Part shown: piece after piece, positions 7,665 to 8,943 of the stretch
Layout of the letters: each line of letters begins with the position of its first letter
How positions within the stretch are numbered: the first letter of the stretch is position 1
DNA from: Candidatus Aerophobus profundus SCGC AAA252-L23
GTDB taxonomy: Bacteria; Aerophobota; Aerophobia; Aerophobales; Aerophobaceae
Direction: 5' to 3'
Assembly (NCBI GenBank): GCA_000402295.1
Contig: AQRW01000110.1
Span: 2,862-11,804, forward strand
DNA: 8,943 bases
Made by a program: the position numbers and the translations under genes
The notes under the pieces: model-generated
Databases searched by the model: none
What the model saw: only the letters and a program-made list of their open reading frames with translations
What the model was told of the DNA's origin: nothing

Positions 7665-7703
7665 TTTTGTCCTCCCCTCGTTTTAGACAAAGACTGCCGT
7701 CTC

Positions 7704-7802
7704 TTACGTCATCATGGTTTGCAGTTGTTTATGTCCCAGTAACTCCTGAATCGTCCCGACATTATGCCTCTTGAAGAAGCTATCTCGATGAGGATGCAGA
7801 GG
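7704..7802 (-). pseudogene. Degenerate C-terminal remnant of a tyrosine recombinase (XerC/XerD/IntI type)
   Basis: Read on the minus strand from 7802 to the TAA at 7706-7704, the frame gives PLHPHRDSFFKRHN and then VGTIQELLGHKQLQTMMT. This matches the end of the tyrosine recombinase catalytic domain, which in the family runs H-T-L-R-H-S-F, about twelve residues, then T-I-Q-E-L-L-G-H-K, then T-T-M-I-Y-T-H-V. The catalytic Arg and the LLGH His are present, but the first His of HxxR-type context is followed by Pro-His, the HSF His has become Asp, about five residues are missing in the middle, and the nucleophile Tyr is lost. After the stop, GTAAGAGAC can be read as the old H-V-R-D end in another frame. 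Everything upstream of 7802 is replaced by the neighbouring gene. It is non-functional. Confidence 0.72.
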
Positions 7803-7806
7803 ATTC

Positions 7807-8541
7807 TCACTTCTCTGCCGGTGGGATCATTTCACGGGCTAATTCAGGATTATAAGGGGCTTTTCGTCCAATACATTGCTTTCGAGGACAAAGTTGACAA
7901 CTGTGAAACTTAACCTGGGTAGGGAAGTATATTCCGGAGATGGATTTCCGGGGAATCATCAGAAAGCTTTCAGTTAGGTGTACACCTACATTCTTCTTTG
8001 GGTCACCCAAAAGGGAAAACAATTCTCTTTGTTGCTCAAGGGGCCAATTGCTCAAAGATCCCGGACTCATAGTAGAGATTTGCCCCAATCGGTAAGTCTC
8101 CTGAAGATAGCTTTCCAGATATTCCTGAGTTTTCTGGAGAGCCAAATCCGCCATTGCCTCCAGGTAGTATTGTTCCAGAGGATCATCCATTGAGCCCGCT
8201 TTCTTTTCCAGTTCGCTTCCAACGGTAATGATATAGGGAAACACTCTTTCTACTTGATCCAGGTTCTTTCTCAGCACGCTACTTTCAAAGACTGTTGCAC
8301 CGAGGGTAACCGTATCATCCGTCCTATCCTCCACGTAAGCTACTACGAAGACAGCTTTGGGGTCAATTAAGTTTGTTGCCTGCTCAATCACCCTTTTAAG
8401 CATATTCTCCTCTCTTGCTCGAACTTTATCCCCTACCTCAAGGTCTCTCAACCATTGGTCAATATCGTGGTCAAGGGGAATGTTATTCAGTAAGCGAAGA
8501 TCTTTTACCTGACTCATTTTCTTGAGACTCTCTGAACACAT
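7807..8541 (-). CDS. Protein related to the vitamin B12-dependent methionine synthase activation domain
   Basis: This is a 244-residue cytoplasmic protein. Its C-terminal half resembles the MetH reactivation domain as it occurs in stand-alone form in anaerobes: an R151-x-G turn, the block MSPGSLSNWPLEQQ (158-171), LFSLLGD (174-180), then V-G-V-x-L-T-E-S and M-I-P-x-K-S-x-S-G (185-203). The end carries Cys215, Cys218 and Cys223 (CxxC-x4-C), which could hold a metal or iron-sulfur cluster. In MetH this domain binds S-adenosylmethionine and reductively remethylates inactive cob(II)alamin; a similar job for a corrinoid protein is inference. Full MetH catalytic and B12-binding domains are absent. 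ATG 8541 is preceded by CAGGA; an in-frame ATG at residue 9 is the alternative. It lies 84 bases downstream of the toxin gene on the same strand and abuts the recombinase relic. Confidence 0.82.
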   Translation of the reverse strand: MCSESLKKMSQVKDLRLLNNIPLDHDIDQWLRDLEVGDKVRAREENMLKRVIEQATNLIDPKAVFVVAYVEDRTDDTVTLGATVFESSVLRKNLDQVERVFPYIITVGSELEKKAGSMDDPLEQYYLEAMADLALQKTQEYLESYLQETYRLGQISTMSPGSLSNWPLEQQRELFSLLGDPKKNVGVHLTESFLMIPRKSISGIYFPTQVKFHSCQLCPRKQCIGRKAPYNPELAREMIPPAEK

Positions 8542-8625
8542 TTTTTCCTGCCTTTCTCACAGATGGAGGTAACTCTCTTCTCTGCTGAGATATTTTCTAT
8601 TCACTTGATTGTGCATGTGGTGGTT

Positions 8626-8943
8626 CTAAAATTTCACCAGCCCTAAGGTAATTTGTAGAGCTACATCAAGGTCGCTTGTTGTTTCTTTGAAAAGCTCTCC
8701 AATCTTTTTCACTAATCTTCTTTTATCAATAGAGCGAATTTGGTTTGGCTGAACAACTGATGGTTTGGTGAGTCCTCCTTCCGGAGGCTTTATCAGAACC
8801 TCGTCGAACTTAGGTTCAGCTCTGTTAGTAATAGCGGCCACAATTACAATGGGGCTATACTGATTGGCTATATCGTTGGAAATAATCACTGCTGGTCGGG
8901 TCTTTTTGATTTCTGCTCCGATGGTGGGATCAAAATTGACCAA
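8626..8943 (-). CDS. MazF/PemK-family endoribonuclease toxin (5' end outside window)
   Basis: The frame enters at the right edge and gives 106 codons including the stop. The visible part, from L-V-N-F-D-P-T-I-G-A-E onward, matches the family from strand 1, so only about 8-10 residues are missing; the edge TTG is an internal Leu codon and not the start. K-K-T-R-P-A-V-I-I-S-N-D holds the catalytic Arg (visible residue 16), and A-I-T-N-R holds the Thr (visible residue 39) that with it cuts mRNA in MazF enzymes. V-V-Q-P-N-Q-I-R-S-I-D-K is the usual later block, and the C-terminal helix is complete. The toxin looks intact. Its antitoxin normally lies just upstream, here beyond 8943; none follows downstream. 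Confidence 0.92.
   Translation of the reverse strand: MVNFDPTIGAEIKKTRPAVIISNDIANQYSPIVIVAAITNRAEPKFDEVLIKPPEGGLTKPSVVQPNQIRSIDKRRLVKKIGELFKETTSDLDVALQITLGLVKF

Noticed and set aside
1..8943. tRNA, rRNA and CRISPR arrays
   Set aside because: Reading both strands showed no tRNA-like cloverleaf, no rRNA signature, and no short repeat with regular spacers; the only regular repeats are protein-coding units inside the giant gene.

Overview
The window looks like bacterial chromosomal DNA, probably from an anaerobe of sediment or a similar habitat. This rests on a corrinoid-linked MetH-reactivation-type protein, a very large secreted repeat protein of the sort common in Desulfobacterota, Chloroflexi and several uncultured phyla, and small accessory genes of mixed composition. 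The sequence does not allow a firmer taxonomic call.

Left region (1-5392, minus strand): one uninterrupted reading frame starts at 5392 and runs off the left edge. It encodes at least 1797 residues of an exported multidomain protein. In order it has a signal peptide, a seven-unit YVTN-type beta-propeller, a glycine-rich beta-like region that I do not recognise, several Ig-like modules, five FG-GAP/VCBS calcium-type repeats, and a further Ig-like module cut by the edge. It has a good sigma-70-type promoter and a Shine-Dalgarno sequence. All other reading frames in this region are shadows of it.

Middle region (5393-7806): this stretch is visibly more AT-rich and looks like accessory DNA. A 620-base divergent intergenic region carries three back-to-back palindromes. 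It is followed on the plus strand by an exported serine hydrolase of the class C beta-lactamase/DD-peptidase fold, a 123-base element with the layout of an integron attC recombination site, and a small four-cysteine protein of unknown function. Next, on the minus strand, is a degenerate C-terminal fragment of a tyrosine recombinase of the XerC/XerD/IntI type. Together these suggest the eroded remains of an integron-like gene-cassette locus, although the orientation is not that of a standard integron.

Right region (7807-8943, minus strand): a protein resembling the B12-dependent methionine synthase activation domain, with a C-terminal Cys cluster, lies downstream of a MazF/PemK-type toxin whose first few codons are beyond the right edge. 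Any partner antitoxin would also lie outside the window.
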